DNA from: an uncultured Arachnia sp.
Lineage (GTDB): Bacteria; Actinomycetota; Actinomycetes; Propionibacteriales; Propionibacteriaceae
NCBI GenBank assembly: GCA_947499145.1
Contig: CANMNB010000008.1
Span: forward strand, 1 to 64,000
Reading direction: 5' to 3'
Length of the DNA stretch: 64,000 nucleotides
Positions 1-8,556 of this stretch are shown here, piece by piece (the stretch's first letter is position 1; every line of letters begins with the position of its first letter). The translations under genes were made by a program, and so were the position numbers. The notes under the pieces were generated by a model, which had not been told where the DNA came from, ran no database searches, and worked only from the letters and a program-made list of their open reading frames with translations.

Positions 1-112
1 AGCCGTCCGCCTCAACATGGAAAACAGCCAACAACGACTCCAAACAGCTTGACACCTTCCGACTGATCGATTTTCGGCGCGCGGTCGGCGGCGCAAGCGG
101 CGGGCGGAGACG

Positions 113-148
113 CAGCTGGGCGGGCACCCGAAGGTACCCGCCCAGCTG
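113..148 (-). terminator. Hairpin 3' of rplA (UUCG tetraloop)
   Basis: Read on the minus strand, a 16-bp stem starting CAGCTGGGCGGG closes on a TTCG tetraloop about 20 bases after the rplA stop. One pair is G-U. No T-run follows, so it may be an attenuator, processing site or part of the leader of the next gene (rplJ by usual synteny) rather than a classical intrinsic terminator. Nothing else was recognised in bases 1-168. Confidence 0.6.
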
Positions 149-168
149 TCGTTGGTGGTGTTACCGCG

Positions 169-867
169 TCACTCCGCAGCCTTGCTGGCCGCGTGGTCCA
201 CCAGCACGCTGGGGCTCATCGTGGCCGAGATGGCGATCTTGCGGAGGTAGCGGCCCTTGGAGGAGGAGGGCTTCAGTCGCAGGATCTCCTCGAGCGCGGC
301 GAAGTAGTTCTCCTGGAGCTGCTGCTCGGTGAACGACGCCTTGCCGATGATGAACTGCAGGTTGGCGTGGCGATCGACGCGGAACTCGATCTTGCCGCCC
401 TTGATGTCTCCGACAGCCTTGGCGACGTCCATGGTCACGGTGCCGGTCTTGGGGTTCGGCATCAGGCCACGGGGGCCGAGGACGCGGCCCAGTCGGCCGA
501 CCTTGCCCATCATGTCGGGGGTGGCGACGACGGCGTCGAAGTCGAGGTACCCGCCGTTGACCTTCTCGATGAGCTCGTCAGCGCCCACCTCGTCGGCTCC
601 GGCCTCACGGGCCGCCTCGGCCTTCTCACCGGCGGCGAAGACGAGGACCCGTGCCGTCTTGCCAGTGCCGTTGGGAAGGTTGACCGTCCCGCGGACCATC
701 TGGTCGGCCTTGCGGGGGTCGACGCCCAGTCGCATCGCGACCTCGATGGTCTCGTCGAACTTGGCCGACGCCATCTCCTTGATGAGGCGGAGGGCCTCCT
801 CGGGGCTGTGCAGCTGGGCCTCGTCGCGCTTCTCGGACGACGCCCGGTATGCCTTGCTGTGCTTCAT
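169..867 (-). CDS. rplA: 50S ribosomal protein L1
   Basis: Component of the L1 stalk of the large subunit, and in many bacteria a translational repressor of its own operon. At 232 aa it has the usual length. The L1 signature [18 protein letters not shown] is at residues about 127-144, and the N-terminal [20 protein letters not shown] segment is typical. It follows rplK after a 95-bp gap in the order secE-nusG-rplK-rplA. The gap could hold the L1-binding leader, but the site was not demonstrated. The start ATG at 867 is the only one that gives the canonical MKHSKAYR N terminus. Confidence 0.98.
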   Translation of the reverse strand: MKHSKAYRASSEKRDEAQLHSPEEALRLIKEMASAKFDETIEVAMRLGVDPRKADQMVRGTVNLPNGTGKTARVLVFAAGEKAEAAREAGADEVGADELIEKVNGGYLDFDAVVATPDMMGKVGRLGRVLGPRGLMPNPKTGTVTMDVAKAVGDIKGGKIEFRVDRHANLQFIIGKASFTEQQLQENYFAALEEILRLKPSSSKGRYLRKIAISATMSPSVLVDHAASKAAE

Positions 868-962
868 GCTGGTTCCTTGGTTGTCGTGGCAGCCTCACGA
901 GCTGCTCCACCAGTTCTGGTGCGGGGGCACTCCCCTACCAGGTTCAGTTGTTCAGGGAAGGG

Positions 963-1391
963 TCACTCGACCGTGACGCCCATGGAGCGCGCGGTGCCTT
1001 CGACGATCTTCATGGCGGCCTCGACGTCGTTCGCGTTGAGGTCGGGGAGCTTGGTCTGGGCGATCTCGCGGACCTGGTCCTTCGAGAGCTTGCCGACCTT
1101 GGTGGCCAGCGGGTTGTCCGAGCCCTTGCTCAGGCCGGCGGCCTTCTTGATGAGCTCGGCGGCCGGCGGCGTCTTCGTGATGAAGGTGAACGTGCGGTCC
1201 TCGTAGATGGTGATCTCGACGGGGATGACGTTGCCGCGCTGGGACTCCGTCGCGGCGTTGTACGCCTTGACGAACTCCATGATGTTGACGCCGTGCGGAC
1301 CGAGGGCGGTACCGACGGGCGGGGCGGGCGTGGCGGAGCCAGCCTGCAGTGCGACCTTGACGAGGGCCGCTACCTTCTTCTTGGGAGGCAT
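963..1391 (-). CDS. rplK: 50S ribosomal protein L11
   Basis: L11 binds 23S rRNA in the GTPase-associated centre and is needed for the stringent response. The 142-aa length is typical. The proline-rich N-terminal domain ([21 protein letters not shown]) binds thiopeptides in other species, and the C-terminal RNA-binding domain ends GTARSMGV. It lies 92 bp downstream of nusG on the same strand, in the conserved actinobacterial secE-nusG-rplK-rplA order. Confidence 0.98.
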   Translation of the reverse strand: MPPKKKVAALVKVALQAGSATPAPPVGTALGPHGVNIMEFVKAYNAATESQRGNVIPVEITIYEDRTFTFITKTPPAAELIKKAAGLSKGSDNPLATKVGKLSKDQVREIAQTKLPDLNANDVEAAMKIVEGTARSMGVTVE

Positions 1392-1483
1392 GGTGGTGGG
1401 TCCTTTATGGGTTGGGATGTACCTGTGTCGACGGGCGGGGCGTCCCGGAGGGAACGGAGCGCCTGACGACGCAACGCACCAGT

Positions 1484-2296
1484 CTAGACGACCTTCTCCA
1501 CCTGGCTGAACTCGAGGTCGACCGGGGTCTCGCGACCGAGGATCTCCACGAGCGCGCGCAGGCGCTGGGCGTTGGCATTGAGTTCGGTGATCGTGGCGTG
1601 GACACCGGTGAAGGGTCCATCGGTCACCATGACGGAGTCGCCGACCGCGAAGTCGACGACCTCGACCTTCTTCTTCTGGCGGGCGGCGGGGCTGTTGGTC
1701 TCAGCCGCGACCTTCGCCACGACCGACGGGGTCAGCATGTGCACGACCTCGTCGATGGACAGCGGGACTGGAGTGGAGCCGTGGCCCACGAACCCGGTCA
1801 CCGACGGCGTGTGCCGCACGACGCCCCACGATTCGTCCGTGAGGTCCATGCGCACCAGCACGTAGCCGGGCAGCACGCAGCGCGTGACAGTCTTGCGTGC
1901 GTTGTTGCGGACCTCGACGACCTCCTCGGTGGGGACGACGGTCTCGAAGATGTAGTCCTCCATGTTGAAGGACTGGGCGCGGGAGTCGACGTTCTGCTTG
2001 ACCCTGTTCTCCATGCCGGAGTAGGTGTGGATGACGTACCACTCGCCGAACTTGGACTCGAGCTCCTCGCGGAGCTGGGCCAGCGCCTGGGCGGTCGCGT
2101 CGTCCTCCTCGGGCTCGGCCTCGTCGGCCTCCTCCTCAGCGGTCTCCTCGTCGTCGGAGAGGTTGATGCCCTCCTCGGGCTCCTTGTCCTCCTCGTCGAC
2201 GGCACCGAAGTCGATCTCGACGTCGTCGTCCGTCGACTCGGCCTGGTACTCGCCGAGGTCGATCTCGAAGTCGTCGGAGTTGGTGTTCTCGCTCAT
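1484..2296 (-). CDS. nusG: Transcription termination/antitermination factor NusG
   Basis: NusG binds RNA polymerase and affects pausing, Rho termination and coupling to the ribosome. The protein is 270 aa, longer than the roughly 180 aa of E. coli NusG because of an acidic, low-complexity N-terminal extension of about 80 residues (rich in D and E) that is usual in Actinobacteria. The NGN domain starts at about residue 85 ([15 protein letters not shown]), and the C-terminal KOW domain contains [18 protein letters not shown]. It follows secE by 6 bp, so the two are almost certainly co-transcribed. Confidence 0.97.
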   Translation of the reverse strand: MSENTNSDDFEIDLGEYQAESTDDDVEIDFGAVDEEDKEPEEGINLSDDEETAEEEADEAEPEEDDATAQALAQLREELESKFGEWYVIHTYSGMENRVKQNVDSRAQSFNMEDYIFETVVPTEEVVEVRNNARKTVTRCVLPGYVLVRMDLTDESWGVVRHTPSVTGFVGHGSTPVPLSIDEVVHMLTPSVVAKVAAETNSPAARQKKKVEVVDFAVGDSVMVTDGPFTGVHATITELNANAQRLRALVEILGRETPVDLEFSQVEKVV

Positions 2297-2302
2297 GTCA
2301 GA

Positions 2303-2794
2303 TCAGTCTCCAAACAGGCTGAGCAGTCCCCAACCAAGGAAGTAGTCGAGCAGGCCGATGAACGCGATGAAGAACAGCACGAACGCCAGCACGGCCACGA
2401 AATGGCGGAGGAGTTGTGGCCAGGTGGGCCATACGACCTTCTTCAGTTCCTCGGCGGACTGCTTGACGAAGTTGCCGGGGGAGGTCTTGCCGTACGGATC
2501 GTGCTCTTCGGCGACGGTCTCCGAACGCTTGCGGGTGGGGGCTGCCTTCCTGACCGGCGCCTGGGCGGTCCGCCTGCGGATCGCGCCCTCCGGCAGCTCC
2601 TCGTCATCCTCGACGGCGGGGCTGTTCTGCGCGACGGGTGCGGACGTGCGTCGCACGGGTGCAGCTGCGGTCCGGCGCGGGATCCGGGCTCCGGCGGGCA
2701 CGGCGGAAGCCGCGTCGTCGGTGGTCCCCGACGACGTCTCTGCCGGCTCGGACTCGGGGGTGTCCTCGTGCCCTGCGGGTTTCTCGTCGCTCAC
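2303..2794 (-). CDS. secE: Preprotein translocase subunit SecE
   Basis: Essential small membrane subunit of SecYEG. The GTG at 2794 is chosen as start because a longer reading frame would run through tRNA-Trp. That gives 163 aa, with a long disordered Pro/Ala/Glu-rich N-terminal region and a single C-terminal membrane segment (HFVAVLAFVLFFIAFIGLLD) preceded by the conserved amphipathic KKVVWPTWPQL. Long N-terminal tails are common in actinobacterial SecE. The position between tRNA-Trp and nusG is the standard context. Confidence 0.95.
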   Translation of the reverse strand: MSDEKPAGHEDTPESEPAETSSGTTDDAASAVPAGARIPRRTAAAPVRRTSAPVAQNSPAVEDDEELPEGAIRRRTAQAPVRKAAPTRKRSETVAEEHDPYGKTSPGNFVKQSAEELKKVVWPTWPQLLRHFVAVLAFVLFFIAFIGLLDYFLGWGLLSLFGD

Positions 2795-2873
2795 GCGTGC
2801 CCTTCGGTCAACAAACAAAATGCCTGACCGCCGGTGGTTGCGGTGAGGCGCCTGAAAGCAGATGACTGCTTCG

Positions 2874-2946
<73 letters not shown>

Positions 2947-3037
2947 TTGTGCATTTGCTCATCCCCGGGCATGGCGGATGATAGGCAACTGCCGAGACTC
3001 CACTATAGGCGACGACGCCCGATCAGTCGAACCGTGG

Positions 3038-4123
3038 TCACAGCGAGACGCCCACCAGGTTGACCTCGGGGACCAGCACGACGCCGAAGGCGTCCCGCAC
3101 GCCGTCGCGGACCTCGCGGGCCAGCGCGACGAGGTCTGCCGCGCCCGCCCCACCACGGTTCGTGATGGCGAGGGGATGCTTGCCGGAGAGTTGGGCGACG
3201 TCGCTGCCGTGGCCCTTGTCGAACCCGGCAGCCTGGATGAGCCAGGCTGCGCTGGTCTTGACCCCGCCGTCGACGGGGTAGCGCGGGGCCTCAGCGGGAA
3301 GGTCGGCCGCCTGCGACTCCGTGAGTACGGGGTTGGTGAAGAACGAACCGGCACTCCAGGTGTCGTGGTCGTCCTCCGACAGGACCATGCCCTTGCGGGC
3401 CCGGATCTCCAGAACGGCGTCGCGCACCGCCGCAGTCGGGGCACGCTCCCCCACTTCCAGGCCCAGGTGGTGGGCGAGCTCCGGGTACGCGAGCGGCCTG
3501 GCCAGGTCACCGAGCTCGAGCTGGAAGCTCACCTGGACGACGAGCCAGCGCCCGGGCTCCTCCTTGAACCGGGACGTGCGGTAGCCGAAGCCGCAATCGG
3601 CGGCAGTGAACGTGCGCCAGGCGCGCTCCTGCCGGTCCCAGGTGCGGACACGCTCGATGAGCGAGGCGACCTCGGTCCCGTAGGCGCCGACGTTCTGGAT
3701 GGGCGTGGCACCGACCTGTCCGGGGATCCCGGAGAGCGTCTCGAGGCCGACCCAGCCCTCGGCGAGGGTGTGGGCCACGAACTCGTCCCAGTTCTCGCCC
3801 GCCTCGACGACGACGCTCGCCCCGGCGCAGTCGGAGACAGTGGCCTGGTAGCCCTTGGTGGCGATGTGCACCACCGAGCCGTCGAACCCCTCGTCGGCGA
3901 CCAGGACGTTGGAACCGCCACCCAGCACCAGGACCGGCTCACCCCGGTCGTCGCAATCGGCCACGGCGTCGACCAGCGCTTCGGCCGTGGTGGCGGCGAG
4001 GAAGTGCGTGGCGGGACCGCCGACCCGCAGCGTGGTGTGGTCGGCCAGCCGGGTGGACTGGGGTTCCGGCTCGGGGTGGCCCTGGCCGGCGACGAACCCG
4101 GTGTCGCACTGGTCGTCAGCCAT
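3038..4123 (-). CDS. murB: UDP-N-acetylmuramate dehydrogenase
   Basis: FAD-dependent, NADPH-using reduction of UDP-GlcNAc-enolpyruvate to UDP-MurNAc in cytoplasmic peptidoglycan synthesis. The FAD-binding motif GGGSNVLVADEGFDG lies in the N-terminal third. SAGSFFTNPVL holds the catalytic serine, and the C-terminal VPEVNLVG carries the conserved glutamate. The ATG at 4123 (MADDQ) is preferred over an upstream in-frame start because GAGG lies 6 bases ahead of it. It overlaps the hadB-like stop by several bases, which suggests coupling (361 aa). Confidence 0.95.
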   Translation of the reverse strand: MADDQCDTGFVAGQGHPEPEPQSTRLADHTTLRVGGPATHFLAATTAEALVDAVADCDDRGEPVLVLGGGSNVLVADEGFDGSVVHIATKGYQATVSDCAGASVVVEAGENWDEFVAHTLAEGWVGLETLSGIPGQVGATPIQNVGAYGTEVASLIERVRTWDRQERAWRTFTAADCGFGYRTSRFKEEPGRWLVVQVSFQLELGDLARPLAYPELAHHLGLEVGERAPTAAVRDAVLEIRARKGMVLSEDDHDTWSAGSFFTNPVLTESQAADLPAEAPRYPVDGGVKTSAAWLIQAAGFDKGHGSDVAQLSGKHPLAITNRGGAGAADLVALAREVRDGVRDAFGVVLVPEVNLVGVSL

Positions 4124-4526
4124 GGCGAACCTCGGCCTTCGCGGCACCGAGCACGGCGTCGTCGCCGCAGTGGGCGGTGATGGCCACCGTCGCGACGTCG
4201 CCGTCGACCGCCTGGACGGTGCCGCGGAAGACGACTTCGGTGCCCTGGTCGTCGTCGGGCACGACGACCGGTCGCGTGAACCGGACCTGGTAGCGCAGCA
4301 CGGCGGCCGGGTCGCCGACCCAGTCGGTCACGACGCGCAGGCCGGCGCCCATGGTCCACATGCCGTGGGCCACGACGCCGGGGAGCCCGAGCGCGCGGGC
4401 GTGGCGGTCGCTGAAGTGGATCTCGTTGAAGTCGGTGGAGGCGCCGCTGTAGCGCACGACGGTGGAACGGGTGACGGGGACGCGGAGCTCGGGGAGCTCA
4501 TCGCCGACCTGCGGATCGAGGGGCAT
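4116..4526 (-). CDS. MaoC-like dehydratase (HadB-type)
   Basis: Hot-dog-fold (R)-specific enoyl/3-hydroxyacyl dehydratase. The MaoC catalytic region DFNEIHFSDRHARALGLPG, with the D/H pair, lies near residues 30-50, followed by VVAHGM. It pairs with the preceding HadA-type gene, which by analogy forms the non-catalytic half of a heterodimer acting on acyl-ACP or acyl-CoA. The ATG at 4526 is favoured because GGGAAGG ends about 9 bases before it. An ATG at 4535 overlaps the upstream TGA (ATGA) and is the alternative. Substrate chain length cannot be told from sequence. Confidence 0.85.
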   Translation of the reverse strand: MPLDPQVGDELPELRVPVTRSTVVRYSGASTDFNEIHFSDRHARALGLPGVVAHGMWTMGAGLRVVTDWVGDPAAVLRYQVRFTRPVVVPDDDQGTEVVFRGTVQAVDGDVATVAITAHCGDDAVLGAAKAEVRHG

Positions 4527-4531
4527 GCGGG

Positions 4532-4948
4532 TCATCCTTCCCGGGTGTGCATGAGGGTTGAGCGGGACTCGCACACGACGTCGCCGTCGACGTCGAGGGC
4601 CACGAGGATCGAGACGATGTCGAGGGTGCCGCGGTTCCGCACGTTCTCGATGGTCAGCGTCGCGACGACGTCGTCGCCCTCCCGCAGCGGCCGGCGGAAC
4701 TCGAACCTCTGGTCGCCGTGGATGGTGCGGTGCAGGGCGAGCCCGAGCTCACCGTCGCCGAAGAGGGCCTCCCAGGCGTGCGCGGCGATGACCGCAGCGA
4801 AGGTCGGGGGCGCGATGGGGTCGTTGCCGGAGTAGGCGGGGTTGTCGTCGCCCAGCGCCGTCGCGAACTCGCGGATCTTGGCGCGGCTGATCCGGTATGG
4901 CTCGGCGGGCGGGTAGGTACGCCCCACGTGGTCGGGTGTGATCGGCAT
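4532..4948 (-). CDS. MaoC N-terminal-type dehydratase (HadA-type)
   Basis: A 138-aa single hot-dog domain beginning YRISRAKIREFATALGDDNPAY, the FAS1-like dehydratase N-terminal family that includes mycobacterial HadA. It lacks the D-x4-H catalytic pair seen in the next gene, consistent with the substrate-binding subunit of a heterodimer. Upstream, TAGCCT (complement of 4956-4961) ends 7 bases before the ATG, so the message is probably leaderless. Downstream are the HadB-type gene and murB. Confidence 0.85.
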   Translation of the reverse strand: MPITPDHVGRTYPPAEPYRISRAKIREFATALGDDNPAYSGNDPIAPPTFAAVIAAHAWEALFGDGELGLALHRTIHGDQRFEFRRPLREGDDVVATLTIENVRNRGTLDIVSILVALDVDGDVVCESRSTLMHTREG

Positions 4949-4990
4949 GGTCGACAGGCTACCGCCTGCAACGTCCCGGCCCGGACGCAG

Positions 4991-5012
4991 AAAAGCCCCG
5001 GCCGCCAGGGGC
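4991..5012 (-). terminator. Intrinsic terminator of rpmG
   Basis: On the minus strand a GC-rich stem (GCCCC, 8-base loop, GGGGC) is followed directly by TTTTCT. It lies 28 bases after the rpmG stop and before the hadA-type promoter. Confidence 0.7.
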
Positions 5013-5040
5013 GACCGGAGCAGATTCCGTCAGTGAGGCG

Positions 5041-5211
5041 TCAGCGGGTCTCGCGGTGCGCCTGGTGCGTGCGGCAACGCGGGCAGAACTTCTTCAGCTC
5101 GAGACGATCGGGATCGTTTCGGCGGTTCTTCTTGGTGATGTAGTTGCGCTCCTTGCACTCGGTGCAGGCAAGCGTGATCTTCGGACGGACGTCCTGTCCC
5201 TTTTTGGCCAT
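5041..5211 (-). CDS. rpmG: 50S ribosomal protein L33 (zinc-ribbon form)
   Basis: Small 56-aa ribosomal protein starting [20 protein letters not shown] and ending HQAHRETR. The CTEC and CPRC pairs form a zinc ribbon, so this is the Cys+ (Zn-binding) L33 type. A Zn-independent paralogue elsewhere in the genome would be expected by analogy with other actinobacteria. It sits downstream of tRNA-Met and tRNA-Thr and upstream of hadA/hadB, a conserved actinobacterial order. Confidence 0.97.
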   Translation of the reverse strand: MAKKGQDVRPKITLACTECKERNYITKKNRRNDPDRLELKKFCPRCRTHQAHRETR

Positions 5212-5260
5212 GGTCTCGATCCTTGTCGTTCGGTGGTGCAGCGCAATCGGTGAAGCCTGG

Positions 5261-5333
5261 TGACGAGGGCGGGACTTGAACCCGCGACACAGCGATTATG
5301 AGCCGCTTGCTCTACCGACTGAGCTACCCCGTC
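5261..5333 (-). tRNA. tRNA-Met (CAT), elongator-like
   Basis: A 73-base cloverleaf with anticodon loop CTCATAA (anticodon CAT). The acceptor GACGGGG pairs fully with CCTCGTC, so the unpaired 1-72 position of initiator tRNA is absent. Elongator Met is therefore likely. A lysidine-modified tRNA-Ile2 with the same anticodon cannot be excluded by eye. Confidence 0.93.
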
Positions 5334-5370
5334 GAGTGGAGTCCTTTTCCGGGCACCCGGGAAAGAACAG

Positions 5371-5443
5371 AGCCCCCATGCGGAATCGAACCGCAGACCT
5401 TCTCCTTACCATGGAGACGCTCTGCCTACTGAGCTATAGGGGC
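5371..5443 (-). tRNA. tRNA-Thr (GGT)
   Basis: A 73-base cloverleaf. The anticodon loop is ATGGTAA (anticodon GGT), and the acceptor GCCCCTA pairs with TGGGGGC. It lies 37 bp upstream of tRNA-Met on the same strand, so the two are probably co-transcribed with rpmG. Confidence 0.96.
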
Positions 5444-5520
5444 CAGCCGACGACCAAAGCTACACGACTGTGGGCCGTCGCTCCAAATCGGCCAGGACCC
5501 CTGCAGCCGCTATCCGGACC

Positions 5521-5699
5521 GTCATCGAGCAGGCCGCGCCGGTCCCCAACCCACAGTCATCGAGCAGGCCGCGCCGGTCCCCAACCCACAGTCATCGAGC
5601 AGGCCGCGCCGGTCCCCAACCCACGGTCATCGAGCAGGCCGCGCCGGTCCCCAACCCACGGTCATCGAGCAGGCCGCACAGCGGCCGTGTCGAGATGCC
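5521..5699. repeat. Four 35-bp tandem half-sites plus one full palindrome
   Basis: Four head-to-tail 35-bp units begin at 5521, 5556, 5591 and 5626. Each starts GTCATCGAGCAGGCCGC and ends CCCCAACCCAC plus A or G. A fifth unit at 5661-5699 instead continues into the complementary arm: CGAGCAG, GCCGC, ACA, GCGGC, CGTGTCGAG. The tandem copies therefore amplify only the left arm of a REP-like palindrome. The rest of 5444-5860 holds no gene that I can support. Confidence 0.9.
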
Positions 5700-5830
5700 G
5701 GGCCCACGTCGGGCGACCACGCGTCGCAGCACATCAGCCGTGGCAGAAACGGCCACTCGGTGAAGCATTCTCGGAAGCGGACGAGGGAAGATCGACCACT
5801 GATCGATTTTCGGGGCGCGGGGGCAAAGTG

Positions 5831-5860
5831 AAGGCCCCGGGTCCATCCGATCCGGGGCCT
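5831..5860 (-). terminator. Terminator of tRNA-Tyr
   Basis: Perfect 8-bp stem GGCCCCGG/CCGGGGCC around an 11-base loop, flanked by AAGG and CCTT. It begins a few bases beyond the 3' end of tRNA-Tyr on the minus strand. No long T-run is present. Confidence 0.6.
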
Positions 5861-5863
5861 TGG

Positions 5864-5945
5864 TGGCAGGTGTTGGATTCGAACCAACGTAGGCGATGCC
5901 GACGGTTTTACAGACCGCTCCCTTTGGCCGCTCGGGCAACCTGCC
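5864..5945 (-). tRNA. tRNA-Tyr (GTA)
   Basis: An 82-base class II tRNA with a long variable arm. The acceptor GGCAGGT pairs with ACCTGCC, and the anticodon loop CTGTAAA gives GTA. CCA follows the discriminator A in the DNA (bases 5863-5861). It is transcribed away from yajQ. Confidence 0.96.
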
Positions 5946-6069
5946 GTGCTGGCAAGTGCCAGCGACGCATGAGCTTACCGCAGGGTTTCCCCTCCCGCCA
6001 AAGCGGCCCGGGCCAGTCCGCGGGGTTGGCAGAATGGGGCGCGACAGACCACTACCCACAGGAGGATCC

Positions 6070-6561
6070 ATGGCCGCGGAGAGCTCGTTCGACGTCGTCA
6101 GCAAGGTCGACCGCCAAGAGGTGGACAACGCCGTCAACCAGGCCGCCAAGGAGGTGCGGCAGCGGTTCGACTTCAAGAACACCGACGCCGCCATCGCCTG
6201 GGCCGGTGAGGCGATCGAGATGCAGGCCGCCACGGAGGATCGCGTCCTCGCCGTGCTGGACGTGTTCCAGACCAAGCTCGCGCGCCGCGGCGTCGACCTC
6301 AAGGCCCTGGACGCCGGCGAGCCCCGCCAGTCCGGGAAGGTCTGGAAGATCACGGCCACCACGCAGGAGGGCATTTCCACCGAGAACGCCAAGAAGGTCA
6401 GCAAGTTGGTGCGCGACGAGGGGCCCAAGGGCGTCAAGTGCCAAGTCCAGGGCGACGAGCTCCGCGTCTCGAGCAAGAATCGCGACGACCTGCAGGCCGT
6501 TCAGAAGCTCATCAAGGACCAGGACTACGACTTCGCGGTCCAGTTCGTGAACTACCGCTGA
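6070..6561 (+). CDS. yajQ: YajQ family nucleotide-binding protein (UPF0234)
   Basis: At 163 aa it has the family length, starting [21 protein letters not shown] and ending VQFVNYR. YajQ proteins bind nucleotides or RNA, and one homologue binds cyclic di-GMP. The cellular role in actinobacteria is not settled. The ATG at 6070 is fixed by a strong GGAGGA at 6061-6066, so the longer upstream frame overlapping tRNA-Tyr is rejected. It is a single gene, convergent with the DUF808 gene with a 4-bp gap. Confidence 0.93.
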   Translation: MAAESSFDVVSKVDRQEVDNAVNQAAKEVRQRFDFKNTDAAIAWAGEAIEMQAATEDRVLAVLDVFQTKLARRGVDLKALDAGEPRQSGKVWKITATTQEGISTENAKKVSKLVRDEGPKGVKCQVQGDELRVSSKNRDDLQAVQKLIKDQDYDFAVQFVNYR

Positions 6562-6565
6562 GGGG

Positions 6566-7540
6566 TCACGCCTCCGCGGTCCGCCGCTGAGCCTTGGCCA
6601 CCGCGGCCTTCGGCAGGTCCTTCGGCTCGACCTCAGGGTCGTGCACGTCGGTGTGGCCGAACGGCAGGTGGTGGATCACCAGCACGAGCACGGCGCCGAC
6701 GACCAGACCCACGACGGCGGACGCGAGGGTGTTGACGAGCCACGCCACGAACCCTCCCGCGACGCCGAGGAACGGCTCCTCCATGAGGTGGACCAGATCG
6801 TAGGGTGCGTGCCAGCCGAGCTTGTAGGTGCCGTCAAGCAGGATGTGCCCGCCGACCCACAGCATGGCCACGATCCCGACGGCCGACAGCGTGGTGAGGA
6901 TCTTCGGCATCGCGGCCACCAGGAAGCGCCCGAAGGCCCGTCCGGCGCCGGTCTCCCCCTCCGCCAAGTGGAGGCCGACGTCGTCCATCTTAACGATGAG
7001 GGCGACTACGCCGTAGACGAGCACCGTGATGCCGATGGCCACCAGAACGAGGGCCAGCGCGCGCGGCCAGAAGGCCTCCTGGGAGATCTGGTTCAGAGAG
7101 ATGACCATGATCTCCGCCGACAGGATGAAGTCCGTCGTGATGGCGCCGCGGACCATCGTCTCCTCGTACTCGGGGCCGCGGACGGCCACGGGCTTGTCAG
7201 CCTTCTCCTTGTGCTTGCCCGAGACGACTTCCCAGACCTTCTCCGCACCCTCGTAGGAGAGATAGGCGCCGCCCAGCATCAGGATGGGCGTCAGTAACCA
7301 GGGCAGGAACTGGCTCAGCAGCAACGCCACGGGGAGGATGAAGATGAGCTTGTTGCGCAGCGACCCCTTCGTGATGCGCCAGATGATGGGGAGCTCGCGG
7401 GCCGGGTTGAGGCCCGCGACGTAGCGGGGAGTGACGGCGGCATCGTCGACGACGACGCCCATCGCCTTGGTGCTGGCCGAGCTCGCCAGCTTGGCGATCA
7501 TCGCCACGTCATCGAGCAGTGCAGCCAAACCGCCGGCCAT
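6566..7540 (-). CDS. DUF808 family membrane protein
   Basis: The 324-aa integral membrane protein starts MAGGLAALLDDVAMIAKLASSASTK, the conserved N terminus of DUF808 (YedI-like) proteins. Several hydrophobic helices follow, including LIFILPVALLLSQFLPWLLT, and ILSAEIMVISLNQI is another conserved stretch. The family function is unknown. The ATG at 7540 is chosen because the conserved family start lies there, and G-rich bases precede it. It forms its own unit downstream of the alpha/beta hydrolase. Confidence 0.85.
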   Translation of the reverse strand: MAGGLAALLDDVAMIAKLASSASTKAMGVVVDDAAVTPRYVAGLNPARELPIIWRITKGSLRNKLIFILPVALLLSQFLPWLLTPILMLGGAYLSYEGAEKVWEVVSGKHKEKADKPVAVRGPEYEETMVRGAITTDFILSAEIMVISLNQISQEAFWPRALALVLVAIGITVLVYGVVALIVKMDDVGLHLAEGETGAGRAFGRFLVAAMPKILTTLSAVGIVAMLWVGGHILLDGTYKLGWHAPYDLVHLMEEPFLGVAGGFVAWLVNTLASAVVGLVVGAVLVLVIHHLPFGHTDVHDPEVEPKDLPKAAVAKAQRRTAEA

Positions 7541-7569
7541 GCCAGTCCCCCGTCTCGTCGTCCTTCGCG

Positions 7570-8490
7570 CTAGAAAGTAGCACCCGCGGAGGGCCTGCCA
7601 GCCATGAACCGCGCCACCTCGTCGACAACGGCCGGGCTCCACAGGACCTTGTAGTGACCCAGCCCCTCGGTCAGCAGGAACCTGCTCCCGGGCCACGCTG
7701 CCGCCAGCTGCCGGGCACCCTGCTCAGGAGTGTCGCGATCCGCGGTGTCGGCGACGACGAGGGCGTCCGGCAGCGGCCGCGTCGCGGCTCCGAGCCGCGC
7801 GACGACGTCGAAGTCGGCGACGTCGAGGCCGAACTGCTCCTCCGTGCGCCGCAGCATGCTCTCGATGGTCCTCGGGCCCCATCCCACTCGACCGCCCAGC
7901 ATCTCGAGCACCCCGGGAATGTCCACCGACGGCGCCACCAGCGCCACGCGCTGCACCGGCAACCCGTCGGCGACGGCCAACGCGGCGGCCATGGCGCCTC
8001 CGGAGTGGGCGACGATGCCGTGCACCCCGTCGGGTGCCGCCGCGCTCGTGACGGCTTGGATGGCGTCCTGCAGGTCCGGCATCCCCGAGCGACCCTCGCC
8101 GAAGCGCCCCGGCCCCGACGACCCATGGCTGGGCGCGTCCCAGGCCACCACCCGGAATCCGTCGTCCACCAGGCGTTCGATGTGGACGCTGAGCTGTTGC
8201 CACCAGCCCGACCAGCCGTGGACGGCCAGCACGACAGGCCCCTCACCCCACGAGTGGGCCTCGAGGCGGCTCTCCCCCACCCGCACGTCGAGGGGCTCAC
8301 CCGGTGGTAGCCCACGGTCGCGCCCGGCGGCGGGCTTCGCTGCGGGGACCTTCATCCACAGCGCCTGGGCGTAGCGTGCGGCCACGTCGGGGGCGACGCG
8401 CTCGCCGACGCGGAATCCCCACCGCAGTCCGGCGAACGTGGCGGTCTGGACGAGGGGCTGGACGCGAGAGCGGAGGGAGGCATGGGGCAC
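7570..8490 (-). CDS. Alpha/beta hydrolase
   Basis: Probable serine hydrolase of unknown substrate. VVLAVHGWSGWWQQL forms the oxyanion region, the nucleophile serine is in GIVAHSGGAMA, the acid is probably in ADTADRDTPEQG, and the histidine is in EGLGHYKVLW near the C terminus. The catalytic triad is thus complete. The GTG at 8490 is a tentative start that leaves room for a divergent promoter with xthA. An upstream ATG at 8538 would overlap that region. No signal peptide is seen, so it is probably cytoplasmic. Confidence 0.75.
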   Translation of the reverse strand: MPHASLRSRVQPLVQTATFAGLRWGFRVGERVAPDVAARYAQALWMKVPAAKPAAGRDRGLPPGEPLDVRVGESRLEAHSWGEGPVVLAVHGWSGWWQQLSVHIERLVDDGFRVVAWDAPSHGSSGPGRFGEGRSGMPDLQDAIQAVTSAAAPDGVHGIVAHSGGAMAAALAVADGLPVQRVALVAPSVDIPGVLEMLGGRVGWGPRTIESMLRRTEEQFGLDVADFDVVARLGAATRPLPDALVVADTADRDTPEQGARQLAAAWPGSRFLLTEGLGHYKVLWSPAVVDEVARFMAGRPSAGATF

Positions 8491-8556
8491 GACCCCAGCG
8501 TCGCGACCGGGCGCGGAGTCGTCAACTCCGAACCGCACCGCCTAACATCGCCCCCC

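Noticed and set aside
62-77. 16-bp match between 62-77 and 5798-5813 (ACTGATCGATTTTCGG)
   Set aside because: Exact but short, with no dyad or consistent position relative to genes. It could be a fragment of a repeat, but two copies are not enough to claim it.
1412-2827. 471-codon plus-strand frame opposite nusG/secE
   Set aside because: Antisense shadow of high-GC genes; composition has no protein-family features and nusG/secE are certain.
5521-5660. CRISPR array
   Set aside because: The 35-bp units are directly abutting with no unique spacers, and no cas genes are present. The 19/20-bp array at 60794 is likewise too short-spaced.
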